DNA of 64,000 nt from Bacteroidota bacterium (GCA_006218065.1 VBWE01000010.1:1-64000); one strand, 5' to 3'. Shown: positions 26,816 to 37,853, counted from the first letter of the stretch. Notes: a model not told the origin generated them from the sequence alone. Made by a program: numbers and translations.

Positions 26816-28630
<1,815 letters not shown>

Positions 28631-28638
28631 ACCACAAA

Positions 28639-28750
28639 TTGTAGTCATTGCAGGCGGAAAACAGCCACTTGCTTTGGCAACGTTGCGCTTCGCAAGCGTC
28701 CCGATAGCGATCGGGAGCCGCGCTGCGCCTCCGGCTTCGCTATGACTACA
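28639..28750. repeat. GC-rich inverted-repeat element after the ABC-F stop
   Basis: Ends TGTAGTCATTGCAGGCGG and (inverted) CCGGCTTCGCTATGACTACA. Inside are TTGCGCTTCGCAAGCG and CCCGATAGCGATCGGGA palindromes; the latter recalls 20132-20222. It lies between convergent genes and may stop transcription both ways. Confidence 0.6.
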
Positions 28751-28778
28751 GTAACTTTTACGGCTTCGTAATTGGAAT

Positions 28779-29369
28779 TTACTTCCAGAACTTCCTCACA
28801 AGAAAATAAATCACGAGAATCCCCACGCCGGAACCGAGGATGAGCCAGAGATTAACCCAGCCTTTCGGAATATCGTTCTTGCGATCGGGAATCGGTTGCA
28901 GGTCGCCTTTTTCCTGCATCGGTTTGTGGCGGTGATATGTCTTGTCCACAAAAGCGAGTTCTTCGTCAAACGTCTGGCCCGATGAAACGAGGTACATATC
29001 GAGCACCGGGTTGCTGATCCGCCGGCGGCTGCGGCTGCACACTTCGGCGGTGGCTTCACCGTACTTTTCGTAATCCGTGTACATCAGCCACTCCTGCCCT
29101 TTCGCAAAATTGAATTTACAGTCGGTATTGCAATCGTATGTCACCGGCATACGCACAAGGACTTCGCCTTTGTAAACGGAAGTAACGTTAAACCAAACTG
29201 TTTGTTTCCCGCTGCACTCGCCTACCGAATCCACGCGCCCGATAAAAATCAGGTCGTATTGCGCCGTATTCGCTACCGATGCTTTCCCGGCAATCTGGCA
29301 ATCACAGGCTTCCTGGCCGAAAATCCCGGTAGCGATAAAAAATAAAATCACCGAAAAATAAAATCGCAT
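28779..29369 (-). CDS. membrane-anchored NTR/TIMP-like protein
   Basis: A 196-residue exported protein. After the signal peptide (IATGIFGQ) comes CDCQI, then a beta-barrel-like domain with FIGRVDSVGEC, NVTSVYKGEV, YDCNTDCKFNFAKGQEWLMYT: the cysteine and aromatic pattern of netrin-like/TIMP domains. A C-terminal helix (NLWLILGSGVGILVIYFLV) anchors it. TIMPs inhibit metalloproteases, but bacterial relatives are uncharacterised, so only the fold is claimed. Its ATG overlaps the hutH stop by one base, so it is translationally coupled to a catabolic enzyme it has no obvious link with. Confidence 0.78.
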   Translation of the reverse strand: MRFYFSVILFFIATGIFGQEACDCQIAGKASVANTAQYDLIFIGRVDSVGECSGKQTVWFNVTSVYKGEVLVRMPVTYDCNTDCKFNFAKGQEWLMYTDYEKYGEATAEVCSRSRRRISNPVLDMYLVSSGQTFDEELAFVDKTYHRHKPMQEKGDLQPIPDRKNDIPKGWVNLWLILGSGVGILVIYFLVRKFWK

Positions 29370-30859
29370 CAGGCGAAACGGTAGGACTGTATGAATGAAA
29401 TACTGTTTTCAATGTCTTTGTAAAGCATCCGGTCTTCGCTCACGAACGAAACCTGTTTCCGGAAATCCGCGAGCATACTTTCCAGCGCCGGCGATGATTT
29501 ACCGGGACGGCGGAATTCCAGCGCCTGCGCCGCGGTCATCAGTTCGATCGCAAAAATCCGTTCCAGGTTGCAAACCACGTCGAAACATTTCGTCGCCGCA
29601 TTCGCGCCCATGCTCACGTGATCTTCCTGCCCGTTCGAAGAAACGATCGAATCAACCGAAGCCGGTGTGCACAATTGTTTGTTTTGGCTCACGATGGACG
29701 CCGCGGTGTATTGCGGAATCATAAAACCGGAATGCAGTCCCGGCGAAGCCACCAGGAAAAGCGGCAGACCGCGCTGTCCCGAAATAAGCAGGTACGTGCG
29801 CCGCTCCGAAATGCTGCCGAGTTCCGCCAGCGCAATCGCCATAAAATCGAGCGCGAGCGCGAGCGGCTGCCCGTGGAAATTACCGCCGGAAATCAGCAGG
29901 TCGTCTTCGGGAAAAACAGTCGGGTTATCCGTCACGGAATTTATTTCCGTTTGAAAAACCTGCGCAGCGTACCCGATCGCATCACGCGAAGCGCCGTGAA
30001 CCTGCGGCATGCAGCGGAAAGAATAGGGATCCTGCACGTGCTTTTTCGGCTGCGCAATCAGCATACTTCCTTCGAGCAATATGCGGACGTGCGCCGCAAC
30101 GGCGATCTGCCCGTTGTGCGGACGAATGTTCTGGATATTCGGATGAAACGGATCGGGGCGGCCGTCGTAGCCTTCGAGCGAAAGCGCGCCGATCATGTCC
30201 GCCGCTTCCGCCAGTTTTTGCGCGCGCAGCATGCACCATGTTCCGTAAGCGCTCATGAACTGCGTACCGTTGAGCATGGCCAGTCCTTCTTTCGATTGCA
30301 AACGGATCGGGGCAAGTCCGAGTTTTTTCAGTGCGGCGGCGGTGTCCTGTTTTTTTCCTTCAAAATGCACTTCGCCGAGCCCGAGCAAAGGCAGCGTGAG
30401 ATGCGCGAGCGGGGCCAGGTCGCCGGATGCGCCGAGTGAACCTTGTTTGTAAACAACCGGCAGCAGGTCGTGATTGAAAAAATCGACGAGCCGCTCGACG
30501 GTCACCAGTTGCACGCCGGAATTTCCGTACGATAACGCCTGGATTTTGAGCAGGAGCATCAGGCGGACCACATCGTGCGGCACTTCCTCGCCGGTTCCGC
30601 AGGCATGCGACATCACGAGGTTTTGCTGAAGCTGCGAGAGGTCGTTTTCCGGGATGGAGACATTGTACAAAGCCCCGAACCCCGTATTGATCCCGTAAAC
30701 CGGCCCCGCACCCGAAGCGATTTTTTTATCGAGATATTCCCGGCAGGCCGTGATGCGCCGCTTCGCTTCGTCCGATAAAACAAGTTTTTTCTTCCCTTCC
30801 AGTATCGATGCGATCACCTGGAAATCGAGTTTGGTTGCCGGGTTTATTATGTAGTCCAT
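29369..30859 (-). CDS. hutH: histidine ammonia-lyase
   Basis: A 496-residue enzyme that converts histidine to trans-urocanate and ammonia. The MIO cofactor triad is A144-S145-G146 in GSLGASGDLAP. GINTGFG, the active tyrosine before it, and NPTVFPEDD are family marks. Length is normal for HutH. Other members of the family (phenylalanine or tyrosine ammonia-lyases, aminomutases) cannot be fully excluded, but the N-terminal pattern and missing C-terminal extension favour HutH. No hutU, hutI or hutG lies nearby. The TIMP-like gene follows with a one-base overlap, and the GxxExxY element lies upstream. Confidence 0.93.
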   Translation of the reverse strand: MDYIINPATKLDFQVIASILEGKKKLVLSDEAKRRITACREYLDKKIASGAGPVYGINTGFGALYNVSIPENDLSQLQQNLVMSHACGTGEEVPHDVVRLMLLLKIQALSYGNSGVQLVTVERLVDFFNHDLLPVVYKQGSLGASGDLAPLAHLTLPLLGLGEVHFEGKKQDTAAALKKLGLAPIRLQSKEGLAMLNGTQFMSAYGTWCMLRAQKLAEAADMIGALSLEGYDGRPDPFHPNIQNIRPHNGQIAVAAHVRILLEGSMLIAQPKKHVQDPYSFRCMPQVHGASRDAIGYAAQVFQTEINSVTDNPTVFPEDDLLISGGNFHGQPLALALDFMAIALAELGSISERRTYLLISGQRGLPLFLVASPGLHSGFMIPQYTAASIVSQNKQLCTPASVDSIVSSNGQEDHVSMGANAATKCFDVVCNLERIFAIELMTAAQALEFRRPGKSSPALESMLADFRKQVSFVSEDRMLYKDIENSISFIQSYRFA

Positions 30860-30871
30860 ATGTAGAAGTCT

Positions 30872-31446
30872 TTACCGCAGAGTCGCTGAGGCGCAGAGAA
30901 TTCGCAGAGTTAAAAATTATTACTGTAATGGTTCATTTGTATAAGTCTTTACCGCTGAGGTGCAGGGAATTCGCAGAGTTAAAAATTGTTTACGAATCTT
31001 TTGATTCCCTGTTTTATCAGCGGCACATTGAAATTTATCAATAAGCCAAGTTTTTTATCCGTCAGCCTGAGGTATGAAATAATCTGGGCTTCGTAAACCG
31101 GGATCATTGCTTCGGCCGACTTGAGTTCAAGTATGATCACGTCCTCAACCAGAATATCAACTTTGAATTCTTTTGACAGTTCATATCCTTTATAAACCAA
31201 AGGAATAACGACTTGATTCTGAGCTTTGATCCCGCGAAGCTCCAGTTCTTTCATCAGGCAAATTTCGTAAACAGACTCCAATAAGCCCGGTCCCATCAGT
31301 GAATGAACTGTAATACAAGCATCAATAATCGATGACGTCAGTTTGTTGTAGTCTTCTTGATTCATATCTCTGCGAATGCTCTGCGTTCCGGTAACTCCCG
31401 GTTCATTTCTCTGCGAATCCTCTGCGCCTCAGCGCCTCTGCGGTGA
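30872..31446. mobile_element. inverted-repeat element carrying a GxxExxY gene
   Basis: The outer ends (30872-30909 and 31409-31446) are about 93% identical over 38 bp in inverse orientation: TTACCGCAGAG..GCTGAGGCGCAGAG..ATTCGCAGAG. Inner partial copies lie at 30948-30979 and 31368-31385. The right outer end stops 5 bp before the hisS stop codon. The gene between the inner copies fills the element exactly: its stop lies in the left inner copy and its ATG is 3 bp from the right inner copy. No transposase is visible, and mobility is inferred. Confidence 0.65.
30979..31365 (-). CDS. GxxExxY protein (PD-(D/E)XK nuclease-like)
   Basis: A 128-residue protein with the family motif G27-L-L-E30-S-V-Y33. 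The nuclease-like core is visible as D70 in FKVDILVEDVIILELKS and the E80-L-K82 triplet, which fits a PD-(D/E)XK active site. GxxExxY proteins are widespread in environmental bacteria, often in several copies, and I know of no proven function. Codon use is more AT-rich than in neighbouring genes. It sits head-to-tail behind hisS inside a repeat-bounded element, which makes it the likely cargo or driver of that element. Confidence 0.92.
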   Translation of the reverse strand: MNQEDYNKLTSSIIDACITVHSLMGPGLLESVYEICLMKELELRGIKAQNQVVIPLVYKGYELSKEFKVDILVEDVIILELKSAEAMIPVYEAQIISYLRLTDKKLGLLINFNVPLIKQGIKRFVNNF

Positions 31447-31451
31447 AAAAG

Positions 31452-32873
31452 TTACGCGATCTTCTCTATTAAACCTGTAATAGCAACTTTCTCCTGCTCC
31501 CCTGTTTTCATATTCTTCAGCATCACCACGTTTTCTTTCCGCTCGTTCTCCCCGACAATCGCCACAAAAGGAATTCCTTTCGCGTCTGCGTATTTCATTT
31601 GTTTCTGCATTTTTACCGCATCCGGGTAAAGCTCCGCAGCGATGCCTGCTTTACGTACCTGCTGCAAAATACTCAAACAGTATTCCTGGTCCGCTTCGCT
31701 GAATGTCACGAAAAGCAATTTGGTGGATGCGGAAACTTCTTCCGGGTAAAGGTTCAGTTCGTTCAGCACATCGTAAATCCGGTCGGCGCCGAACGAAATA
31801 CCCACGCCGGAAAGATTCGGCAGACCGAAAATACCCGTCAGGTCATCGTAACGCCCGCCGCCGCAAATGCTGCTTTTTAGCGACCCTGCCAACGCCTTCA
31901 CTTCAAAAATTGCGCCTGTGTAATAATTAAGTCCTCGGGCTAATGACATGTCCAAAATGAGGTTGGGTATTTCCTTGGGATCCTTATCAATATATATTTG
32001 ACTCAAATAGCTAAAAATCTGATAGATTTCCTCAACGCCTTTTTTCCCAATTGGAACAGATTCAAACACATCCATTAGTTTAATCAAGGCAGACTTACCC
32101 TTACCTTCTTTATACAATTCTTGAACCTCAACAGCGAGGCTCATAAATTTCTGGAGTTTAGAAACAACCTCATCTGAAAAGCCCTTCTCTTTCAGCTCAG
32201 AATAAATTTTGTCTCCTATTTTTTCGTACTTATCAATTGCAATGACAATATCCATGAAACGATCTTTCTCGTTCACATATTCAGCAATTCCTGCAAGAAT
32301 TTTTCTATTGTTTATTTTTATTTCAACGGACACTTTCAGCACGGCGAAAACCTCATCGATAATCTGCACGAGTTCCACTTCGTTCAAAAGCGAATTGCTT
32401 CCGATCACATCCGCGTCGCACTGGTAAAACTCCCGGTAGCGGCCTTTCTGCGGACGGTCCGCACGCCATACCGGCTGAATCTGGTAGCGTTTAAAAGGAA
32501 ACGTAATTTCATTCTGATTCATCACCACGTAACGCGCAAAAGGAACAGTGAGATCGTAGCGAAGTGCTTTTTCGGAAATTTTATTGGTGAACGCACCGAA
32601 GCCCGCATTTTTTGCCGCAATAATTTCTTCGTCGTTTTTGAAATCGGATAAATAATTGGCAGAATTCAGAATCCGGAAAATCAACCGATCTCCTTCTTCC
32701 CCGTACTTCCCCATCAGCGTTTCGGTATTTTCCATCGCCGGCGTTTCAATCGGCAGATAGCCGTACTTTTTATACACCGAACGGATCGTATCGAAAATAT
32801 AATTCCGGCGCACCATTTCCTGCGGGGAGAAATCGCGCGTGCCTTTGGGAATGGAAGGCTTCTGCGTAGCCAT
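31452..32873 (-). CDS. hisS: histidine--tRNA ligase
   Basis: A 473-residue class II synthetase that charges tRNA-His. It starts [12 protein letters not shown], has motif 2 around [27 protein letters not shown] (106-140), the histidine signatures ARGLNYYTG and GGGRYDD, motif 3 with GISFGADRI, and a C-terminal anticodon domain ([13 protein letters not shown] onward). Residues about 178-317, mainly the insertion domain, are encoded by DNA of about 35% GC (31921-32340), while the flanks have 45-58%. The reading frame is intact and the motifs are all present. A mosaic gene formed by homologous replacement is the simplest reading. Confidence 0.96.
   Translation of the reverse strand: MATQKPSIPKGTRDFSPQEMVRRNYIFDTIRSVYKKYGYLPIETPAMENTETLMGKYGEEGDRLIFRILNSANYLSDFKNDEEIIAAKNAGFGAFTNKISEKALRYDLTVPFARYVVMNQNEITFPFKRYQIQPVWRADRPQKGRYREFYQCDADVIGSNSLLNEVELVQIIDEVFAVLKVSVEIKINNRKILAGIAEYVNEKDRFMDIVIAIDKYEKIGDKIYSELKEKGFSDEVVSKLQKFMSLAVEVQELYKEGKGKSALIKLMDVFESVPIGKKGVEEIYQIFSYLSQIYIDKDPKEIPNLILDMSLARGLNYYTGAIFEVKALAGSLKSSICGGGRYDDLTGIFGLPNLSGVGISFGADRIYDVLNELNLYPEEVSASTKLLFVTFSEADQEYCLSILQQVRKAGIAAELYPDAVKMQKQMKYADAKGIPFVAIVGENERKENVVMLKNMKTGEQEKVAITGLIEKIA
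31921..32340. other. AT-rich block inside hisS, possible recombination tract
   Basis: Counting each 60-base line gives 24, 18, 22, 21, 22, 19 and 19 G+C, together 145 of 420 (34.5%). The line after it has 27 of 60 and the next about 35. The change at the 32340 edge is sharp. Encoded residues are rich in K, I and E. Confidence 0.7.
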
Positions 32874-32905
32874 AGTTTTGTATTTCTAAAAACTGGTTCC
32901 TGTTA

Positions 32906-32988
32906 ATTTCAAATGCAAAATTTCAAATGTAAAATGACAAAGAAGTACACTTTAGCATTTTGCATTTAGCGTTTGATATTTTGTATTG
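32906..32988. repeat. AATGTAAAATG / CATTTTGCATTT word-type inverted repeat, copy b
   Basis: AATTTCAAATGCAAAATTTC, AAATGTAAAATGACAAAG, then inverted TTTAGCATTTTGCATTTAGC and GTTTGATATTTTG. It lies in the 262 bp between hisS and the mutS end. Confidence 0.7.
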
Positions 32989-33057
32989 TTTATCGGCCCT
33001 GGAAAACAATATTTTTCAGCGCTCAAAGGTAGCAAATAGCAGGAAAAGCCTGTGGAA

Positions 33058-33128
33058 GTTTTTTACCGCGAAGACACGAAGACGCGAAGTAAAACGTTAG
33101 CGCCTTCGCGCCTTTGCGGTGAAAAAAC
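33058..33128. repeat. short gene-less inverted repeat related to the GxxExxY element ends
   Basis: GTTTTTTACCGCGAAGACAC pairs with the complement GTTTTTTCACCGCAAAGGCG, followed by GACGCGAAG / CCTTCGCGC. The outermost bases TTTTACCGC / GCGGTGAAAA are those of the GxxExxY element. It ends 7 bp before the mutS stop codon. Confidence 0.6.
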
Positions 33129-33135
33129 GGAAAAC

Positions 33136-35766
33136 TTACTTCCCCCCGATCAGTTTCCTGATCTCGTTCAGTTTCATCAGCGCTTCCACGGGCGTGAGCG
33201 TATTGATATCGGTCTGGAGAATTTCTTCCTTGATCTGCCCGAGTACGAAATCGTCGAGCTGGAAAAAGCTGAGTTGATACTCGTCGTTTTTCTTCGCAGG
33301 CTTGTCCGATTTCATCAGCTCGGTATCGCTGTGCGAACGTTCGAGCTGGATGAGCACTTCTTTGGCGCGTTCCACCACCTGCCGCGGCATACCGGCCATG
33401 CGGGCCACGTGGATACCGAAACTGTGCTCGCTGCCGCCCGCCACCAGCTTGCGCAGGAAAATCACTTTGTTACCGACTTCCTTCACGCTCACGTTGAAAT
33501 TGCGTATGCGTTTCAGGCGATTGGTCATTTCGTTCAGCTCGTGGTAATGCGTGGCGAACAGTGTGCGCGCTTTGGCTTCGGGCTGCTCGTGGATATATTC
33601 CGCAATCGACCAGGCGATCGAAATGCCGTCGTACGTGCTTGTTCCGCGGCCGATCTCGTCGAGCAGGATCAGGCTGCGCGCCGACATATTGTTCAGGATG
33701 CTCGCGGTTTCGTTCATCTCCACCATAAACGTGGATTCGCCGGAGGAAATATTATCTGAAGCGCCGACCCGCGTAAAAATTTTGTCCACCATCCCGATAT
33801 CCGCATGCGTGGCCGGCACAAAACAACCCGCCTGCGCCAGCAGCACGATGAGCGCGGTTTGCCGCAGCAGTGCAGATTTACCGGACATGTTCGGACCGGT
33901 GATCATGATGATCTGCTGCGAAGCAGGATCGAGGTACAAATCATTCGCCACGTAATTTTCTCCCGCGGGAAGCTGCTGTTCGATCACCGGGTGGCGGCCG
34001 CCTTTGATATCCAGGATATGCGAATCGTTCACGTGCGGGCGGACGTAATTATGCTTCTGCGCAAGCTGCGCATACCCGCAAAGGCAATCCAGCCGCGCGA
34101 TAATATTCGCGTTCTTCTGGATGGCCACGACAAATTCGCCGAGCCCGGCGACCAGCGCAGCGAACAAACGCGTTTCGATGGCGAGAATTTTTTCTTCCGC
34201 GCCGAGAATTTTTTCTTCGTATTCCTTAAGCTCCGGCGTAATATAACGCTCGGCATTCACCAGGGTTTGCTTGCGCAGCCATTCGGGCGGCACTTTATCC
34301 TTGTGCGCATTCGTGACTTCGAGGTAATACCCGAACACGTTGTTGAACGCGACTTTGAGCGAAGTAATGCCGGTACGTTCGGTTTCGCGCTGCTGCACTT
34401 TCAGTAAATAATCTTTTCCCGAAGTGGAGAGATTTCGCAGCTCATCCAGTTCCGCATCCACGCCCGCAGCGATTACGTTTCCTTTATTGACCAGCGCGGG
34501 CGGTTCGGGCATGAGTTCGCGCACGATCCGTTCACGCGCTTCCGCACAAAGGTCGATCTGCCGCGCAAGTTCCTGCAGTTGCGGGTTATCCGACTGCAGC
34601 GCGAGTTCACGGATCGGGATGAGCGCTTCGAGCGAGCGGCGGAGCTGTGCGGTTTCGCGGGGCGAGATTCGCCCGACAGCCGCTTTGGAAACCAAACGTT
34701 CGAGGTCACCGATATCGGCGATATGCCCGCTGATCTGTTCGCGCTGTTCCGCTTTGCCGAGCAGGAAGCCGACGATATCGAGGCGTTCATTGATCGCGTT
34801 GATGTCTTTGAGCGGCAGGGCCAGCCAGCGTTTCAGCAGGCGCGCGCCCATCGGCGAAACGGTGTGGTCGATCACGTCGATCAGCGTGCGCGCGTTGTCG
34901 TTTCCCGAACCGAAAATTTCGAGGTTGCGTACCGTGAAGCGATCCAACCAAACGTAACGGTCTTCTTCGATCCGCGACAGCGAAGCGAGGTGCTGCACTT
35001 TATCATGCTGCGTTTCGGCCAGGTAATGCAAAGCCGCGCCGGCAGCGATAATGCCGAGTTTCATGCTCTCCACGCCGAATCCTTTGAGCGAATGCGTGGA
35101 GAAATGTTTGAGCAAACGCTCCTGTGCGAATTCTTCGGTAAACACCCATTCGTCGAGACCGAAAATGTAGAATTTGTCTCCGAACTGGCCGGTAAAATCC
35201 TTGCGGAGCGCCCGCTGGTAAAGCACTTCGCTTGGGCGGAAATTCTGCAGCAGTTTATCCACGTAATCGAAGCTGCCCTGCGCTGCGAGAAATTCGCCGG
35301 TGGAAATATCGAGAAATGAAACGCCGGCTTCTTTTCCTTCGAAATGAACTGCGGCGAGAAAATTATTCGATTTGTGATCGAGGACTTTATCGTTGAATGA
35401 AACGCCGGGCGTGACCATTTCCGTTACCCCGCGCTTGACGATGGTTTTCGTCATTTTGGGATCTTCGAGCTGGTCGCAGATGGCTACCCGCTGCCCGGCC
35501 CGCACCAGGCGGGGCAGGTACGAATCGAGCGAATGGTGCGGAAAACCCGCCAGTTCGATATACGCCGCAGCGCCGTTGGCCCGGCGGGTAAGCACGATGC
35601 CGAGGATATGCGACGTTTTGATCGCATCCTGGCCGAATGTTTCGTAAAAATCACCCACCCGGAACAGCAAAAGCGCGTCAGGATGTTTCGCCTTGATCGC
35701 GTTATACTGTTTCATGAGCGGCGTTTCCACTTCGCCGGTTTTCGATGCTGTTTTGGCTTTGGCCAT
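33136..35766 (-). CDS. mutS: DNA mismatch repair protein MutS
   Basis: An 876-residue mismatch recognition ATPase. The N-terminal domain starts [31 protein letters not shown], with the mismatch-wedging F-x-E (FYETF) at about residue 38. The lever and clamp regions follow. The ATPase has Walker A GPNMSGKS and Walker [16 protein letters not shown], and [13 protein letters not shown] is the signature. Normal full-length MutS1. A TATTTTCG box at 35775-35782 on the minus strand places the transcript start within about 4 bases of the ATG. No mutL nearby. Confidence 0.97.
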   Translation of the reverse strand: MAKAKTASKTGEVETPLMKQYNAIKAKHPDALLLFRVGDFYETFGQDAIKTSHILGIVLTRRANGAAAYIELAGFPHHSLDSYLPRLVRAGQRVAICDQLEDPKMTKTIVKRGVTEMVTPGVSFNDKVLDHKSNNFLAAVHFEGKEAGVSFLDISTGEFLAAQGSFDYVDKLLQNFRPSEVLYQRALRKDFTGQFGDKFYIFGLDEWVFTEEFAQERLLKHFSTHSLKGFGVESMKLGIIAAGAALHYLAETQHDKVQHLASLSRIEEDRYVWLDRFTVRNLEIFGSGNDNARTLIDVIDHTVSPMGARLLKRWLALPLKDINAINERLDIVGFLLGKAEQREQISGHIADIGDLERLVSKAAVGRISPRETAQLRRSLEALIPIRELALQSDNPQLQELARQIDLCAEARERIVRELMPEPPALVNKGNVIAAGVDAELDELRNLSTSGKDYLLKVQQRETERTGITSLKVAFNNVFGYYLEVTNAHKDKVPPEWLRKQTLVNAERYITPELKEYEEKILGAEEKILAIETRLFAALVAGLGEFVVAIQKNANIIARLDCLCGYAQLAQKHNYVRPHVNDSHILDIKGGRHPVIEQQLPAGENYVANDLYLDPASQQIIMITGPNMSGKSALLRQTALIVLLAQAGCFVPATHADIGMVDKIFTRVGASDNISSGESTFMVEMNETASILNNMSARSLILLDEIGRGTSTYDGISIAWSIAEYIHEQPEAKARTLFATHYHELNEMTNRLKRIRNFNVSVKEVGNKVIFLRKLVAGGSEHSFGIHVARMAGMPRQVVERAKEVLIQLERSHSDTELMKSDKPAKKNDEYQLSFFQLDDFVLGQIKEEILQTDINTLTPVEALMKLNEIRKLIGGK

Positions 35767-35867
35767 GCGTAGCGCGAAAATACGAGGAAAGCCTCCTTTT
35801 TACATGCAAAGTTGTTAACAGGAAGCTGACAATTTTGTAGCCGTTTCCGATTGGCAGAAGCAATTCC

Positions 35868-35898
35868 TGCTATCCGAAGCTCCCAGCTTCGGATAGCA
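35868..35898. repeat. perfect 14-bp palindrome between mutS and proC
   Basis: TGCTATCCGAAGCT CCC AGCTTCGGATAGCA, a perfect stem with a three-base loop, in the 188-bp divergent promoter region. It may be an operator, a dispersed hairpin repeat or a transcript barrier. Confidence 0.7.
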
Positions 35899-35926
35899 AA
35901 CGTTTCAAACTGCCAAACGGAAAAAG

Positions 35927-35934
35927 TATCTTCG
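35927..35934 (+). promoter_or_regulatory. -7 promoter box of proC
   Basis: TATCTTCG, predicted transcript start near 35939, 16 bases before the ATG. Confidence 0.45.
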
Positions 35935-35954
35935 CGGATTAATTCATCATCCTT

Positions 35955-36755
35955 ATGAAAATAACGATCGTCGGTTGCGGGAATATGGGGCTGGTTTATG
36001 CACGTTCGTTCCTGCGTTACAATATTGTCACGAAAGAAGACCTGTTGCTGGTTGAAAAAAACGTATCGCGGAAAGAAGAATTGCGTTTGCTGCAGATCGG
36101 TGAAGTTGTTGTTCCCACCGACCCGATGGTTACGGAAAGCGACCTGATGATCCTCGCTGTGAAGCCGCAGGATTTTCCCGCGCTTGCTCCGCAGCTGCAG
36201 CCCATGCTCCGCCCGGGCATGACGCTGCTTTCGATCATGGCCGGTATCCGGATGAGTTCCATCGAGGAATATCTTTCGCACCGCAATATCGTGCGCGCCA
36301 TGCCGAATTCCCCGGTGGAAGTGGGCATGGGCATGACGGGTTTCTGCGCGCATCCCGAAGTTCCGGCCGACCGCGTACGCAAAGTGGAAAACCTGCTGGC
36401 AACCACCGGGCGCACCGTTTTCCTCGACGATGAAAATATGCTCGACGCCGTTACCGCGCTCAGCGGAAGCGGTCCGGCTTATTTTTTCTATATCGTGAAG
36501 TCGATGATCGAAGCCGGGAAAAAAATGGGTATGGACGATGTAACCGCATCCACGCTGGTCAAGCAAACCATGCTGGGCGCATTCCAGCTCGTGAACAACG
36601 GCAGCAAATCGCTCGATGAACTGATCCGTACCGTTTCGTCCAAAGGCGGAACGACCGAAGCCGCTTTCCAGGTTTTTAACGCGAAAGGCGTAGGCGAAGG
36701 ATTAACCGAAGGTATTCTCCGAGCAGAGCAGCGCGCGAGGGAGCTTTCAAAATGA
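35955..36755 (+). CDS. proC: pyrroline-5-carboxylate reductase
   Basis: A 266-residue enzyme that reduces pyrroline-5-carboxylate to proline with NADPH. The Rossmann loop is IVGCGNMG at 4-11; AVKPQDF, IVRAMPNSPVEVGMGMTGFC and the long C-terminal signature (ALSGSGPAYFFYIVKSMIEAGKKMG, VKQTMLGAFQLV, GGTTEAAFQVF) are all in place. Complete. The partner catabolic enzyme, P5C dehydrogenase, lies at 58048. proA and proB are not in the window. The stop is followed at once by an AT-rich inverted repeat. Confidence 0.96.
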   Translation: MKITIVGCGNMGLVYARSFLRYNIVTKEDLLLVEKNVSRKEELRLLQIGEVVVPTDPMVTESDLMILAVKPQDFPALAPQLQPMLRPGMTLLSIMAGIRMSSIEEYLSHRNIVRAMPNSPVEVGMGMTGFCAHPEVPADRVRKVENLLATTGRTVFLDDENMLDAVTALSGSGPAYFFYIVKSMIEAGKKMGMDDVTASTLVKQTMLGAFQLVNNGSKSLDELIRTVSSKGGTTEAAFQVFNAKGVGEGLTEGILRAEQRARELSK

Positions 36756-36826
36756 ATTGCGAATGCCGATTTCCGAATGCCGAATTATTTTATGGATATA
36801 TTTCATTCGACATTCGGTATTCAAAA
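36756..36826. repeat. GAATGCCGA / TCGACATTCGG word-type inverted repeat after proC
   Basis: GCGAATGCCGATTTCCGAATGCCGAATT, written as two near-direct copies of GAATGCCGA, and the inverse CATTCGACATTCGGTATTC, separated by an AT-rich loop. Same layout as the other stop-codon repeats but with a different word. Confidence 0.6.
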
Positions 36827-37801
36827 CACCGGCGCAGTCCACGGTTTTCGGCTGAACACGGTTGCATCATCCACATCTTTCAGCCCGCAAACATAACGCG
36901 TCATCCGCTCCACGCCGAATCCCGCACCGGCAGAGCGCGGCAGCAAACCGGCTTTCACCACTTCGAGATAATGTGCAAAAACTTTTTCGTCGGTACCGGT
37001 TTCTTTCATCCTTTTCAGTATCTGTTCATAATCGTATTCGCGTTCCGCACCGGATAAACCTTCGCCGAAACCGTCAGGCCAGATGATATCGTAGTTGCGG
37101 TATGTTCCGGGAACAAGCGGTTCTTCCCGGTCATAAAACTCGCGGGCATGGTTGATCAGCCAGAAAGGCTCGATACTTTCTTTTGACTTTTTCATCTCGT
37201 ACTGATCGCCGTACAATTCTTCCAGCGTTTCCGTCCGGTAGCGCCGGAATTTCCCGGGAACCGGTAAAACCGACCCGCGAAGCTTTTGCAGTTCTTCGCT
37301 CATCTCCACATTCAGGCGGACGAAAATAAAACGCACGAGTTCTTCCATAAATTCCATCACGAAATCCATGTCCTTATCGCGGAATTCGAAATCTACCTGC
37401 GTGAATTCGAACAGGTGCCGGCCTGTTTCGCGGCGGTCGTCAAGTTCGAGCCGCACGTTCGGGGAAACGATATAAATCGCTTCCAGCATAGGGTTTGTAA
37501 GCGCAAGCTGTTTATGAAAGATCATCGATTTGGTAAGGCTCCAGCGCTGACCCGCATACGCGACAGCCGCATCGATCACGCCGTGGTTGAGCGGATCGGT
37601 AATCGGTGAAAGCAGGAGCGGCATCACCTGCACCAGGTTTTTCCGGAACATAAATTCGTGCGTGGCGCGGATGATACATTGCTGCACGCGAAGAATGTCC
37701 GCCAGTTCCTTCCGGCCTGCATGTGATAATGCTTTTTGGACAGCGCCTGTTTCTTTTTTTTGTCCCGAGGACTCTTTCGGACTGCTGATAATTGTTTCCA
37801 T
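36821..37801 (-). CDS. class II aaRS-like asparagine synthetase (archaeal AS-AR type)
   Basis: A 326-residue protein made only of an AspRS/AsnRS-type catalytic core, without the N-terminal anticodon-binding OB fold. RRETGRHLFEFTQVDFEF is the motif 2 region, and AGAGFGVERMTRYVCGLKDVDDATVFSRKP is motif 3 with the AsnRS-style ending. This is the layout of the archaeal asparagine synthetase related to AsnRS, which makes asparagine from aspartate, ammonia and ATP. The divergent AsnC-like regulator supports the assignment. The alternative is an orphan AsnRS paralogue of other use. Confidence 0.78.
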   Translation of the reverse strand: METIISSPKESSGQKKETGAVQKALSHAGRKELADILRVQQCIIRATHEFMFRKNLVQVMPLLLSPITDPLNHGVIDAAVAYAGQRWSLTKSMIFHKQLALTNPMLEAIYIVSPNVRLELDDRRETGRHLFEFTQVDFEFRDKDMDFVMEFMEELVRFIFVRLNVEMSEELQKLRGSVLPVPGKFRRYRTETLEELYGDQYEMKKSKESIEPFWLINHAREFYDREEPLVPGTYRNYDIIWPDGFGEGLSGAEREYDYEQILKRMKETGTDEKVFAHYLEVVKAGLLPRSAGAGFGVERMTRYVCGLKDVDDATVFSRKPWTAPVF

Positions 37802-37820
37802 TTTTCCGGTGATTTGGCTG

Positions 37821-37853
37821 CAAAGCTATGGCAGGGATAAAGTAATTTGCAAA
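37821..37853 (-). promoter_or_regulatory. asnA-like promoter with likely AsnC operator
   Basis: On the minus strand, TTTG (37853-37850) is followed after 21 bp by TAGCTTTG (37828-37821), a full match to the Bacteroidota consensus and spacing; the transcript start is predicted near 37816. The AT-rich, partly palindromic tract up to 37917 (TTGCAAATATTTTA, AAATTTGGCAAAATAT) is a good site for an Lrp/AsnC dimer that would control both genes. Confidence 0.65.

Noticed and set aside
28639-28750. tRNA or small structured RNA gene
   Set aside because: No cloverleaf, anticodon arm or T-loop pattern; the pairing is that of an inverted-repeat element.
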